A stretch of DNA of 64,000 nucleotides from Shewanella cyperi (GTDB lineage: Bacteria > Pseudomonadota > Gammaproteobacteria > Enterobacterales > Shewanellaceae): assembly GCF_017354985.1 (NCBI RefSeq), contig NZ_CP071501.1:1631501-1695500 (forward strand), given 5' to 3'. Shown one piece after another: positions 19,574 through 27,123 of the stretch. Within the stretch, counting starts at the first letter, position 1, and each line of letters starts with the position of its first letter. The notes below the pieces were generated by a model, which was not told the origin of the DNA, made no database searches, and saw only the letters and a list, made by a program, of their open reading frames with translations. Both the position numbers and the translations under genes were made by a program.

Positions 19574-19869
19574 TTTAATATCCTTGGTTCGGGGTACACT
19601 GTCCGGGGACAGCCGACTAAGATGGCCGATGTTAACAAAGTTTCTCTGGAAAGACAGTGAAATAAAGATACGCCCTAGGGGCGCGGGGGATTAAGTTTCG
19701 CTTAATGCTGCCTGCATAGACTGGCCGGGATCCGGCTGATTTAGCCAGAGTGGCGCCTGCAGACAGGAAACGCAGGAAAATTTTTACCGGACACTTGAAT
19801 TCGCACTATTCGGACATATTATGTCTGCATAGACGCATTGTGGCACTGATTGCCCACTAAGGAGCTGAA

Positions 19870-20730
19870 ATGAAGCGCGTAGTTTTATTCCTCATTACCA
19901 ACCTGGCTGTACTCTTGGTAATGTCGATCATCATGTCACTGTTGGGTGTGGATACCCACACCAAGGGTGGTTTGTTGGTGTTTGCCGCCCTGTTCGGGTT
20001 CGGTGGTGCCTTTTTCTCTCTCGCCATCTCCAAGTGGATGGCCAAGCGCAGCATGGGCTGTGAGGTGATCACCCGTCCACGCGATGGCACAGAGCAGTGG
20101 TTGCTTGAGACTGTTGCCCGCCAGGCGAGGGATGCAGGCATCAAGATGCCGGAAGTGGCCATCTACAATTCCCCTGAAATGAACGCCTTTGCCACAGGTC
20201 CCAGCAAAAACAATTCGCTGGTGGCGGTGAGCACCGGCCTCTTGTATGGCATGAGCCAGGATGAGGTTGAGGGCGTACTGGCACACGAGGTCAGCCACGT
20301 CGCCAACGGAGACATGGTGACCCTGACCCTGATCCAGGGCGTGGTGAACACCTTCGTGATCTTCGCCGCCCGCGTGGTTGCCGGTATTATCGACAACTTC
20401 CTCTCCGGTGACGAAGAAGGCGAGGGCCTGGGTACCTTTGCCTATATCACCGTGGTGTTTGTACTGGAAATGCTGTTCGGGATCCTGGCCTCCATGGTGG
20501 TGGCTTACTTCTCCCGGATCCGTGAATACCGCGCCGATGAGGGCGGTGCCAAGCTGGCGGGACGCAACAAGATGGTGGCAGCGCTTGAACGTCTGCGCAC
20601 CGGCCCAGAGACAGGTGCCATGCCTGCCCAAATGGCAGCCTTCGGTATCAATGGCAAGCGTTCCATGGCCGAGCTGATGATGAGCCATCCTCCGCTGGAA
20701 AAGCGCATTGCAGCACTGAAAAGTCACTGA
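19870..20730 (+). CDS. htpX: Membrane zinc metalloprotease HtpX
   Basis: HtpX degrades damaged inner-membrane proteins together with FtsH. The 286-aa protein has two N-terminal membrane segments (about 5-25 and 33-55), the zinc motif [12 protein letters not shown] (about 138-149) and two more hydrophobic segments. The third zinc ligand lies in [20 protein letters not shown] precedes ATG 19870. A CTTGAA at 19794-19799, followed after 12 bases by GGACATAT, is a weak heat-shock sigma-32-like promoter; this is plausible given the gene's role but unproven. Confidence 0.96.
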   Translation: MKRVVLFLITNLAVLLVMSIIMSLLGVDTHTKGGLLVFAALFGFGGAFFSLAISKWMAKRSMGCEVITRPRDGTEQWLLETVARQARDAGIKMPEVAIYNSPEMNAFATGPSKNNSLVAVSTGLLYGMSQDEVEGVLAHEVSHVANGDMVTLTLIQGVVNTFVIFAARVVAGIIDNFLSGDEEGEGLGTFAYITVVFVLEMLFGILASMVVAYFSRIREYRADEGGAKLAGRNKMVAALERLRTGPETGAMPAQMAAFGINGKRSMAELMMSHPPLEKRIAALKSH

Positions 20731-20754
20731 TAATTAACGTCAAAGACGTCAAAC

Positions 20755-20782
20755 AAAAAGGAGGCCAGCGGCCTCCTTTTTT
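20755..20782 (+). terminator. Terminator after htpX
   Basis: AAAAAGGAGGCC pairs with GGCCTCCTTTTTT around AGC. Just before it is a small direct repeat (ACGTCAAAG / ACGTCAAAC at 20737-20754). The next 116 bases up to the following gene hold nothing recognisable. Confidence 0.92.
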
Positions 20783-20898
20783 AATTTTCAGCATCGAACT
20801 CAGCGACATTGGCTATCTCTTATGGCGCAGCAATGGCATTGATTTCCATACTTTGCTTTTTGCTCCGGACAAGACAACGGCTGCAGAGTCACAACGCC

Positions 20899-21366
20899 TC
20901 AATCGATGATCTCTGTGACGACCTGTGTTTTAACCGAGTTGGCAATAAAACACAGTTCATGTGCCTGGTGATGCATTTTTTCGAGCTCATCCCTTGAAGG
21001 GATTTGAGCGCCCGAAAACGCGACTTTGGGACGCAGCGTCACCTTGGTCATGGCGATGTTACCCGAGTCATCTTTTTCCATGATACCCAGCGCATCGTCT
21101 GTATAGCTTTCAACTACGTATCTCTTTTTGGCTGCGATTGAAAGGAAGAAAAGCATGTGACAACTGGATAAGGAAGCCACAAAGGCCTCCTCAGGGTCTA
21201 CGTGAGTCTCAACGGAGTAGGGAAGCGGTACCACATGGGGTGACGAAGAGGCAGGTACGCGCACACCGCCATCAAATTCCCATACATGACCACGGCTGTA
21301 TTTATTATCGACAAAGGCTTCATCTTCACCGCGATTCCATTTTACCGATGCACAGTACTCAGACAT
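20899..21366 (-). CDS. OsmC-family peroxiredoxin-like protein
   Basis: The 155-aa protein has the OsmC/Ohr fold signature. An N-terminal beta region is followed by VDPEEAFVASLSSCHMLFFL (about 55-74) with the first redox Cys, and by a second Cys in HELCFIANSVKT near the C terminus. Relatives reduce organic hydroperoxides using this Cys pair. ATG 21366 has AAGGAG 6-8 bases upstream on the minus strand. It follows a MAPEG gene by 35 bases in the same direction. The stop is followed at once by GGCGTTGTGA, which resembles the right half of an attC site; it may belong to the cassette array to its right. Confidence 0.85.
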   Translation of the reverse strand: MSEYCASVKWNRGEDEAFVDNKYSRGHVWEFDGGVRVPASSSPHVVPLPYSVETHVDPEEAFVASLSSCHMLFFLSIAAKKRYVVESYTDDALGIMEKDDSGNIAMTKVTLRPKVAFSGAQIPSRDELEKMHHQAHELCFIANSVKTQVVTEIID

Positions 21367-21401
21367 CTCATCTCCTTTTGAATGGTTAAGCTGCGCTCTC
21401 A

Positions 21402-21818
21402 TTACAGCAGCGCCTCTAGTAACTTATAACACCAGTAGACACCAATAATCATTTGAACAGCAAATGCACTAAACCTGATTGTCACCGCTGTCGGGCTTAA
21501 TGATGCGAGATGAATAAGTGACTGAACTATCCTTGCGCCCAGAAATATATACGCAAGCGGGTCTGTAATGGCCGCATTAGAAGTAACTAGCGCCGCAATC
21601 ATCAGGCCGCCAAAAATTGGCAGACCCTCTATGCAGTTTGCATGAGCACGAGCCAACCTCTGCATAAATGATGACAAATTGGAGTTCTCAGGATTGAACC
21701 CGTTTGGAGCCACCTCTTTGGTAATAACCATTTTTGAACGAATAGACTCCATCAGAACAAGCAAAAACAGGGCCCATGCTATGAATCCTAGAAAAGCAAT
21801 TATCGTTGGTGAGTTCAT
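21402..21818 (-). CDS. MAPEG-family membrane protein
   Basis: The 138-aa protein has four membrane helices and the MAPEG (PF01124) motif RLARAHANCIEGLPIF (about 54-69), where Arg, Asn and Glu bind glutathione in eukaryotic members. Helices lie at about 5-25, 62-82, 88-105 and 115-135. Bacterial members are poorly characterised; glutathione-dependent detoxification or peroxidase activity is an inference. Next to an OsmC gene this could form a small oxidative-stress unit. Base composition is lower in G+C than flanking core genes, in keeping with acquired DNA. Confidence 0.8.
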   Translation of the reverse strand: MNSPTIIAFLGFIAWALFLLVLMESIRSKMVITKEVAPNGFNPENSNLSSFMQRLARAHANCIEGLPIFGGLMIAALVTSNAAITDPLAYIFLGARIVQSLIHLASLSPTAVTIRFSAFAVQMIIGVYWCYKLLEALL

Positions 21819-21858
21819 TCCTATTTGCCTCGCGCTATCCGTTGATTAACCATTTGTA

Positions 21859-21903
21859 GCTTAACGCCGTAAGTTCAGCATCCCTCTTTAACTGTTTGTT
21901 AGC
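21859..21903 (-). other. attC-like site A (short)
   Basis: Read on the minus strand, the site begins AGCTAAC over the stop of the next gene and has the sequence TTAAAGAGGGA often seen on the left arm of Vibrio and Shewanella attC sites. It ends CGGCGTTAAGC, where GTTAAGC fits the core GTTRRRY perfectly. At about 45 bp it is shorter than usual (57-141 bp), so it may be trimmed. Confidence rises because two further sites show the same architecture. Confidence 0.5.
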
Positions 21904-22543
21904 TTTTTGAGTTTCTTAAAGTATCTACTTTCCAGAATTCACCATCTTCGGATGCCTTTCCGTCCGGATGACAACGAGTGACTTTTTTTTGGTTTAAGGG
22001 CATGTCGAGTCTAAACCAATTAAAGTTGTCATTATTTTTGTTAAGCATAAAAGATGGAATGTTGTTTATTTTTAGTCGATTTGGTTTAATTGGACTGCAA
22101 ATTAAAAAATGTGGGACAACATTACTCCACTTTTCATTATCTTTACCAAAAATAGCACTTAACCTATTAGCTTTGCTCTGAAGCTGTTTATTAGTAAAAG
22201 ATGTATCTCCTTTAGCTTCGATCATAATAATGTGGGTTTTTCCAGATTCATCCCCAAAAGCCAATAAAAAGTCGACATCTTCTTGGGTAGCTTTGATACA
22301 CGAGGGAACTCTTGATCTAGGTTTATTTCCATGAACATGAGCTAATTCTAAACTTGCGTATATCCAATCTAAGTGATAGTCCATTGCAGAAAAGTAGGAT
22401 ATGGGTGTGTCCAAATGCAATAAGTCAAGAATTTTCTGCAATATATTTGGATCAAGGTTAAATTCAGTATTGCCCAGTAATTGGCCAACAAGATGAAAGC
22501 GCTCTTTTCTATTAAAGGATTTTAAATGTTCAATTATTTCCAC
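21899..22543 (-). CDS. Cassette-borne hypothetical protein with possible PD-(D/E)xK-like motif
   Basis: The 214-aa product is not recognised as a named family. The centre has EDVDFLLAF (about 87-95) followed after a short loop by HIIMIEAKGDTSF (about 103-115). This D-x(n)-E-x-K pattern on successive strands is the core of PD-(D/E)xK nuclease-like domains, so a DNA-cleaving or defence role is possible; this is inference from one motif. The N-terminal part is helical with charged residues. The gene is A+T-rich, on the minus strand, and bounded by attC-like sites at both ends, as expected of an integron cassette. No good ribosome site precedes ATG 22543. Confidence 0.6.
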   Translation of the reverse strand: MEIIEHLKSFNRKERFHLVGQLLGNTEFNLDPNILQKILDLLHLDTPISYFSAMDYHLDWIYASLELAHVHGNKPRSRVPSCIKATQEDVDFLLAFGDESGKTHIIMIEAKGDTSFTNKQLQSKANRLSAIFGKDNEKWSNVVPHFLICSPIKPNRLKINNIPSFMLNKNNDNFNWFRLDMPLNQKKVTRCHPDGKASEDGEFWKVDTLRNSKS

Positions 22544-22567
22544 ATGAGCACCTAATTAACTCTGAAA

Positions 22568-22644
22568 GCTAACGCCGCCAGCCGCGGCCGAGTGAAACGA
22601 GGTCCAGCGACCGAAGGGAGCGGCGCTGGCTGGCTTGGTTATAC
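22568..22644 (-). other. attC-like site B
   Basis: The 77-bp imperfect palindrome begins GTATAACC over the stop of the 22639-23097 gene and ends GGCGGCGTTAGC on the minus strand. The outer arms AAGCCAGCCAGCGCCG and CGGCTGGCGGC pair well, leaving a folded centre, as in attC. It sits exactly between two cassette-like genes of one orientation. Confidence 0.65.
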
Positions 22645-23097
22645 GACAAACTTAACCTCATAGCATTTTATGTCTGCAACAATATCCTCTAGCAACTCTC
22701 TATCTTCCTCTAAGCTAGATTCCTTTAGTCCCATTACCCAACGGTCAAACAGCCTTATCACAGATTCTCTTTCACTCTGAGGCCATGTAGTCCAACCACC
22801 ATACTCTAGCTTTGAGAGAAATAATCCAAAATCATATGGCGCGTTCCAATAATCCGTGATGTAAAGCTCAAAGATACGGGGTAAAAAGTGTTTGAAATCG
22901 TCTACGTCACCAAATGTTGTCATGGTTTGAGCAATGAAGAGCTGAAGATCATCCCATGCTAGCTGGGTCAAATCATTTTTGTGCAATAAATCATCTGCAC
23001 TTTGCAGCTCACAATGAGGGCACCCTTCGATTTTCGATTTAAGAGGGTAACCACTGAATGCGCTGTATAAATCGCTGAATTGGGTTTGAGTGTTCAT
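22639..23097 (-). CDS. Cassette-borne hypothetical protein
   Basis: The 152-aa soluble protein has no family I recognise. It has a Cys pair in GCPHCELQ (about 26-33) that could bind metal or form a disulfide, and otherwise a mix of aromatic and acidic residues (LFIAQTMTTFGDVDDF, EYGGWTTWPQSERESV). The ATG at 23097 was chosen over a TTG one codon earlier; neither has a good ribosome site, which is common for cassette genes that rely on an outside promoter. The stop codon lies inside attC-like site B. To the right an IS110-family element begins within about 20 bases, so any upstream promoter has been displaced. Confidence 0.6.
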   Translation of the reverse strand: MNTQTQFSDLYSAFSGYPLKSKIEGCPHCELQSADDLLHKNDLTQLAWDDLQLFIAQTMTTFGDVDDFKHFLPRIFELYITDYWNAPYDFGLFLSKLEYGGWTTWPQSERESVIRLFDRWVMGLKESSLEEDRELLEDIVADIKCYEVKFVV

Positions 23098-23219
23098 CAA
23101 GTCGTATAGACATAATGATTCCCTGTGCAGGTGTCGGCCTCCGTGTTTTCTCGTGGGTTAGTTAAACCAGAGCCACACTGTTTGTTGATCCAATAGGCAA
23201 ACAATCACAGGAGGCCGAC

Positions 23220-24347
23220 ATGTCTAAAGCTAACACACTTTTTATCGGTTTGGACGTGCACAAGGAGACCACTGACGTGGCCTGGGTTTCTGATAAGCCG
23301 GCTGACACAGTGCACTACCATGGCACTGTTCCAACCAACCTGCGTTCACTTGATAAACTCTTTAAAAACCAAACAGCCAAAGCCAGCAAGCTGTGCGTCA
23401 TTTATGAAGCCGGTCCCTGCGGTTTCTGGCTCTATCGTCATCTGTTGCGCCGTGGCATTGAATGCTGGGTGGTAGCGCCGGCGCTCATCCCCAAGGCCCC
23501 GGGAGACCGGGTCAAAACCGATAAACGCGATGCCATGACCTTGGCCAGACTGGCCCGCAGTGGTGACTTGAAGTCTATCTATGTTCCGGACGAACGGGAC
23601 GAGGCCATCCGCGACCTTATCCGCTGCCGGGAGGATGCCATGCTCGACTTGCGTCAGGCGCGGCAACGGCTGAAATCCTTCCTGCTGCGTCATGGCCACC
23701 CCTGCAGCGGTCGCCAACACTGGACCGAAGCCTATCGGCGTCATCTGGCGGATATCAGCTTCCCGGAAAGTGCCAGCAAAATTACCTTCCAGCATTACAT
23801 CCACACCGTGACCGAGCGCTATGAGCGCTTGCAGCGGCTGGAGTTAGAACTGCAAAGCCTGGCTGAAAGCTGGCGCTGGTATCCGCTGGTGCAGCGCCTG
23901 ACGGTGCTGCGGGGCGTGCGTTTTCTGTCCGCCATGACCTTGTTGGCCGAGCTGGGTGACCTGCGGCGCTTTGCCTCGCCGCGTTCCTTAATGAACTTTG
24001 TCGGCCTGACACCCAGTGAACGCTCCAGTGGCCAGCGGGAACGAAGGGGTGGTATCACCAAATGTGGCAATGGTCATGCCAGGCGCATCTTAATCGAATC
24101 GGCGTGGGCCTATCGATTTCCAGCCCGGGTCTCGCGGGAGCTGGAAAGTCGTCAGCAGGCGCATTCCATCAAGTTGCAAACCCGCTCCTGGGAAGTGCAG
24201 CAACGCCTGTGCCGACGGTTCCATGCCCTGAAGGCGCGGGGCAAAGAGTACAACAAGGTGGTCACTGCGGTGGCACGGGAGCTGACCGGTTACATCTGGG
24301 ACCTGGCGCAGGGCTTTGACGCCGAGAAACCAATACAAGCGTTCTGA
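23220..24347 (+). CDS. IS110-family transposase (DEDD)
   Basis: The 375-aa recombinase has the DEDD N-terminal RuvC-like domain: D12 in GLDVHKE, E63 in IYEAGPCG, and D101/D104 in VKTDKRDAMTLARL. The C-terminal Tnp domain carries the conserved GLTPSERSSGQRERRGGITKCGN (read in two pieces, about 262-284), which includes the catalytic Ser region. The gene appears intact with no frameshift. ATG 23220 has AGGAGG 7 bases upstream. G+C content is higher than in the neighbouring cassette genes, showing separate origin. Confidence 0.93.
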   Translation: MSKANTLFIGLDVHKETTDVAWVSDKPADTVHYHGTVPTNLRSLDKLFKNQTAKASKLCVIYEAGPCGFWLYRHLLRRGIECWVVAPALIPKAPGDRVKTDKRDAMTLARLARSGDLKSIYVPDERDEAIRDLIRCREDAMLDLRQARQRLKSFLLRHGHPCSGRQHWTEAYRRHLADISFPESASKITFQHYIHTVTERYERLQRLELELQSLAESWRWYPLVQRLTVLRGVRFLSAMTLLAELGDLRRFASPRSLMNFVGLTPSERSSGQRERRGGITKCGNGHARRILIESAWAYRFPARVSRELESRQQAHSIKLQTRSWEVQQRLCRRFHALKARGKEYNKVVTAVARELTGYIWDLAQGFDAEKPIQAF

Positions 24348-24547
24348 AGCTGATTTAAGCAATCACTCTGGCAGTACCGGGCTGCGGCAGCGGTGCGAGC
24401 AACCCTCGAGGGCGTTAAGCGGTCACATCCGCGCTCCTAGACTGAGGCAAGGCTCCAACGGCGAACACAAGTAATGCGAATAACCAAACTCGCGGATATC
24501 AGCAAGGTCAACCGCCGACACTTACTCGCCCAAGCCCGTCTGCCAGA

Positions 24548-24588
24548 GTGTCCTTACCGGAGCGTTTTTGGCCCTCCGGTAAGGACAC
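24548..24588. repeat. 15-bp perfect inverted repeat in the IS110 right end
   Basis: Positions 24548-24562 and 24574-24588 are exact reverse complements around an 11-base, T-rich loop. It could be a terminator, a subterminal repeat bound by the transposase, or the last stem of a bridge-RNA region. Confidence 0.75.
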
Positions 24589-24615
24589 TATTATCTATTT
24601 GACAAAGGAAATCAT

Positions 24616-24690
24616 ATCAACGCCCAAAGCAGCGGCGCGCGATAGCGCGTCCAGCCCGCAGGGCGATGCTGCCTTTGCTTGTTAGTTGCT
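24616..24690 (-). other. attC-like site C
   Basis: On the minus strand the site starts AACTAACAAGC just after the stop of the next gene and ends GGGCGTTGATA. The arms GCAAAGGCAGC and GCTGCTTTGGGC pair, and the middle contains a second palindrome (GCGCGC...). At 75 bp it has normal attC length. The right core GTTGATA is off the GTTRRRY consensus at two positions. Confidence 0.6.
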
Positions 24691-25055
24691 TACAGTACAT
24701 AGCTAAGGTTACCGTCAACGAAGCCCACTGCAAAAGCTTTTACAACTTTTAGCTTGTGCGTATTTTTTGAGCTGGATTGAAAATAGAGCTTAGCCATTGC
24801 AAGAATATTTTCCTGCGCCTCTTCCCATGAATTACCGAAGATCGAATTAGAAACTGATACTGATCGATTTTCTGGAATCCAGTCTTCGTTACATGCCCAA
24901 TCTTCATTATCAGGGTCGAATTCACTAGAACCAACTATTTCAATATTGAACGGAGATTCATATATGTTGATATTGAAAGCAACAATTTGGCTGGGAATAT
25001 TTTCGTTCAACTGCCCATCAATCCAAGCAATAAAATCCTTCTCGTTTTGAATCAT
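24690..25055 (-). CDS. Cassette-borne hypothetical protein
   Basis: The 121-aa acidic soluble protein is not recognised. It has a central acidic, aromatic segment (FDPDNEDWACNEDWIPENR, about 47-65) and a C-terminal helix-strand pattern. The overall shape resembles small SUKH/immunity-like or DUF proteins common in cassettes, but this is only an impression. ATG 25055 was taken as the start; a TTG at 25076 would add seven residues. The stop is followed directly by attC-like site C, and the start is preceded by CAACTAACAGC, a further core-like sequence. Confidence 0.6.
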   Translation of the reverse strand: MIQNEKDFIAWIDGQLNENIPSQIVAFNINIYESPFNIEIVGSSEFDPDNEDWACNEDWIPENRSVSVSNSIFGNSWEEAQENILAMAKLYFQSSSKNTHKLKVVKAFAVGFVDGNLSYVL

Positions 25056-25092
25056 GCACCATTCTCTCTTTGGCAACTAACAGCTGTATAGT

Positions 25093-25207
25093 GCGCATGC
25101 GCGTTTTAGTCCTCGGAGGAGTGTGAACGCGCAACGCTAAATTTTTGTATTCATGATAGAAATTGAAATTGGTTCAAATATACCTGGCAGCAAAACGCGC
25201 ATGCGCG
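25093..25207. repeat. Long-range inverted repeat with self-palindromic arms
   Basis: GCGCATGCGCGTTTT (25093-25107) recurs as its exact reverse complement at 25193-25207. Each arm contains GCGCATGCGC, which is itself a palindrome. The 85 bases between are A+T-rich. It may be an attC remnant, a MITE end or a protein-binding pair. The left arm lies about 10 bases from a possible attC core at 25072-25082. Confidence 0.7.
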
Positions 25208-25626
25208 GTTTCTAAACCTATTAACACTATCCCTTAAAGCATAAGACATTAATTTAAAATGACTTTTATTAATCGCTTTAAAATTAACGCGCAAGGTTTA
25301 TGCGCTTTTTCGGTGCCTGTTTCCCCAATATCAAATACGACTGTACAAAAGCACTGTACACACTCAGTCATTCAGAGTTTGGAAAATCCGACGGTTGCAC
25401 TCTCTATTGCATGACATAGATGCAGGCCCTAGGCCCTGCTATGTGCCTTGGAATAACATGGCTACCGCACGGGCTGAAGTAGTGTGCTTCGTCCCTAAAC
25501 CTTGTTTTATCTCCTTGAATCAGCATCTTGGCAGAGATGTTTGCTGTTCGGCAAGCAGAAATTTGATGTACCTCTTTGCCTTTGGTTTGAGGCCGCACAT
25601 TTGCCTGAGTGGAACACCCAAAATTG

Positions 25627-25716
25627 GCACTGCCGCACCAGTGACCATCGGCGACACGGACGTCGCCGGTGAGCGCCCAGGGAAGGGTTCACAGCGTGTC
25701 ACGGGTGTGGCAGTGC
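25627..25716. other. Strongly folded 90-base segment (possible structured RNA)
   Basis: Positions 25627-25645 pair with 25698-25716 over 19 positions with a single mismatch and one G-U pair. Inside, CGGCGAC (25649-25655) pairs with GTCGCCG (25662-25668), and GTGAGC (25669-25674) with GTTCAC (25687-25692). This gives a three-way junction on either strand. No known RNA family was recognised. Confidence 0.5.
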
Positions 25717-26243
25717 GAAAGCCCACGGCAGGTGATTAATTGCATTTGATGCCGGAAGTTGCTGGGCTGGCAAAAGATAGCCGCTGTGCCAGCGGCAGAA
25801 AGTCGTGGGTCTCAAACCGCGGGCGCCGAGCCCACACCCGGGCAAGGTGCCTGGCTTGTCCACGGATAACTTCCTTTTTTAACAGCCAGCTCACCGTCCA
25901 TGATTCGATTGGCGCTGCGGCGGCTCTCAAGCTGCCACTGCTGCTCTTCTTACTATGTCGCCATCCGGGTATGTTCCCAGATATAGGGAAGGCTAGGTGT
26001 CAGGCCGACACTGGGTATCGGGGCGGATGGGAGCCGGGAATAGCCGAGATCCATTCAATCAACAATCTGACCCCTGGGGATATTACCCCGGCAGTCGACT
26101 AAACTGTTTAATTCAGGTGTGTTTCAGGGCGCCGCTAAGCCATGGTGCAATGGCTGCCCGCGGAGCCTGCTGTCTGCGTCGGGACAACGAAAGCTGTTTT
26201 TGTGAGGGGATGTGGCGACGGGCTCCCCTGTGCCGAGGTGAAT

Positions 26244-26723
26244 ATGATTAAATCCAAGTTTTTCCTCTGGGCCTGGTTGGCCGTCTCAATGGCGGTTTTC
26301 CCCGTGATGGCCGAAGGCGATAACGCCGAGCCGGCAACTCCGAGTCCTTCACTGTATGACAGGTTGGGTGGCCTTATGCCCATCAGCGTGGTGGTGAACG
26401 ATTTTCTGGATGTGTTGGTGGTGGATGATGAGCTTAACCGCAATCCTGCCATAGATGCAGCCCGCAAGCGGGTGCCTGTGGCTTACCTTAAGTACAGGGT
26501 GACCTCCATGGTGTGCCAGGTCACTGGAGGAGATTGCGAGTATCGTGGTCGGGCGATGCGAGAAACCCATCAACATCTAAATATCACCGAGAATGAATGG
26601 GACCGTATGATAGCGCTGTTCAAGCAAGTTCTGGCCAAGCATCAGGTGCCGGAGCAGGAAACGGCGGAGCTGCTGGATATTATGGCCTCAACCAAGGCCG
26701 ACATAGTGATAAGCAAGTCTTAG
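26244..26723 (+). CDS. Exported group 1 truncated haemoglobin
   Basis: The 159-aa protein begins with a signal peptide (about 1-22, MIKSKFFLWAWLAVSMAVFP then VMA|EG). The globin domain opens SLYDRLGGLMPISVVVNDF and holds the proximal His in RETHQHLNITENEWD (about 113-127). Truncated globins bind O2 or NO and may act in NO detoxification. Most are cytoplasmic, so the signal peptide is notable and implies a periplasmic or secreted globin. ATG 26244 was chosen because GAGGTG lies 3-8 bases upstream and it starts a clean signal peptide; a frame opens earlier at 26142. A Cys pair (VCQVTGGDC) could form a disulfide in the periplasm. Confidence 0.85.
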   Translation: MIKSKFFLWAWLAVSMAVFPVMAEGDNAEPATPSPSLYDRLGGLMPISVVVNDFLDVLVVDDELNRNPAIDAARKRVPVAYLKYRVTSMVCQVTGGDCEYRGRAMRETHQHLNITENEWDRMIALFKQVLAKHQVPEQETAELLDIMASTKADIVISKS

Positions 26724-26740
26724 CTTATTTCGCGTGTATG

Positions 26741-26769
26741 AAAAGCGAGTCGAATGGCTCGTTTTTTTG
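26741..26769 (+). terminator. Terminator after the truncated haemoglobin gene
   Basis: CGAGTC pairs with GGCTCG around GAAT, with a T7 tract after it. Confidence 0.85.
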
Positions 26770-27123
26770 TTTTACATAATCAAAAAGCTACCGCCTCCAA
26801 GGGGCTGTTACTGAATCGGCACGGGGAGAAATTCTTAGATGTAACCAGGGCCGAGTACCCACAATGATATATTTGGCTAAATAACCATTTTTCGTTTATG
26901 GTTAAGCCACATGGAGGTGATAGCCCGTGTAAAATACTCACTGAAGCAGTTGGTTACATGATAAAGCGCACATTTTTTCGTATGTTGGCTTGTTAAAGTG
27001 AGGACACCCGGATGGTGAAATTATTGGCCCGGCAAGGGCAAATAAAGCTCGCCATTGCACGGCGGCCGATGGCAGCAACCCCATAAGAACTGCCACAGAC
27101 CGTCAAGATTGGAGGAATTGAAC
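26770..27123. promoter_or_regulatory. Upstream region of cctA
   Basis: About 350 bases without a gene. The A+T-rich part around 26840-26990 should carry the cctA promoter; TGTAAAAT near 26927-26934 resembles an extended -10 element. No clear CRP or FNR palindrome was found. The ribosome site GGAGG of cctA is at 27111-27115. Confidence 0.4.

Larger units (their letters stand above)
23110..24592 (+). mobile_element. IS110-family insertion sequence (ends approximate)
   Basis: A complete IS110-type transposase gene is flanked by about 110 bases of left and 245 bases of right non-coding sequence. GTCGGCCTCC (23133-23142) and its inverted copy GGAGGCCGAC (23210-23219) lie in the left end. A 15-bp perfect inverted repeat closes the right end (24548-24588). 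IS110 elements lack terminal inverted repeats of the usual kind, so the exact borders cannot be read. The longer right flank would suit the IS1111 subgroup, whose guide (bridge) RNA is encoded on that side. The element lies in the leader of a cassette-like gene between attC-like sites. Confidence 0.7.
25056..26243. other. Gene-free stretch rich in inverted repeats
   Basis: About 1.2 kb holds no gene I can support. Short frames are open on both strands (for example + 25395-25739 and - 25520-25726), but they overlap each other and lack ribosome sites or family features. The left third is A+T-rich and continuous with the cassette array; from about 25390 it becomes G+C-rich. It contains the long-range repeat at 25093-25207, the structured segment at 25627-25716, a GCCGCT/AGCGGC hairpin at 25780-25796, and a GGGG/CCCC hairpin near 26075. 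It may be a remnant of a mobile element or a structured RNA. Confidence 0.5.

Noticed and set aside
20809..20997. Small plus-strand frame after htpX
   Set aside because: Overlaps the end of the OsmC-like gene, with no ribosome site and no recognisable features.
24360..24547. Second gene in the IS110 right flank
   Set aside because: No open frame of useful length; the region is better explained as non-coding element end.
25627..25716. tRNA or cobalamin riboswitch
   Set aside because: The fold has three arms, but there are no conserved tRNA bases or CCA end, and the B12-box sequences are absent on either strand.
25395..25739. Plus-strand frame of 114 codons in the gene-free stretch
   Set aside because: Several overlapping frames are open here on both strands, composition is not protein-like, no ribosome site, and the DNA is dominated by inverted repeats.
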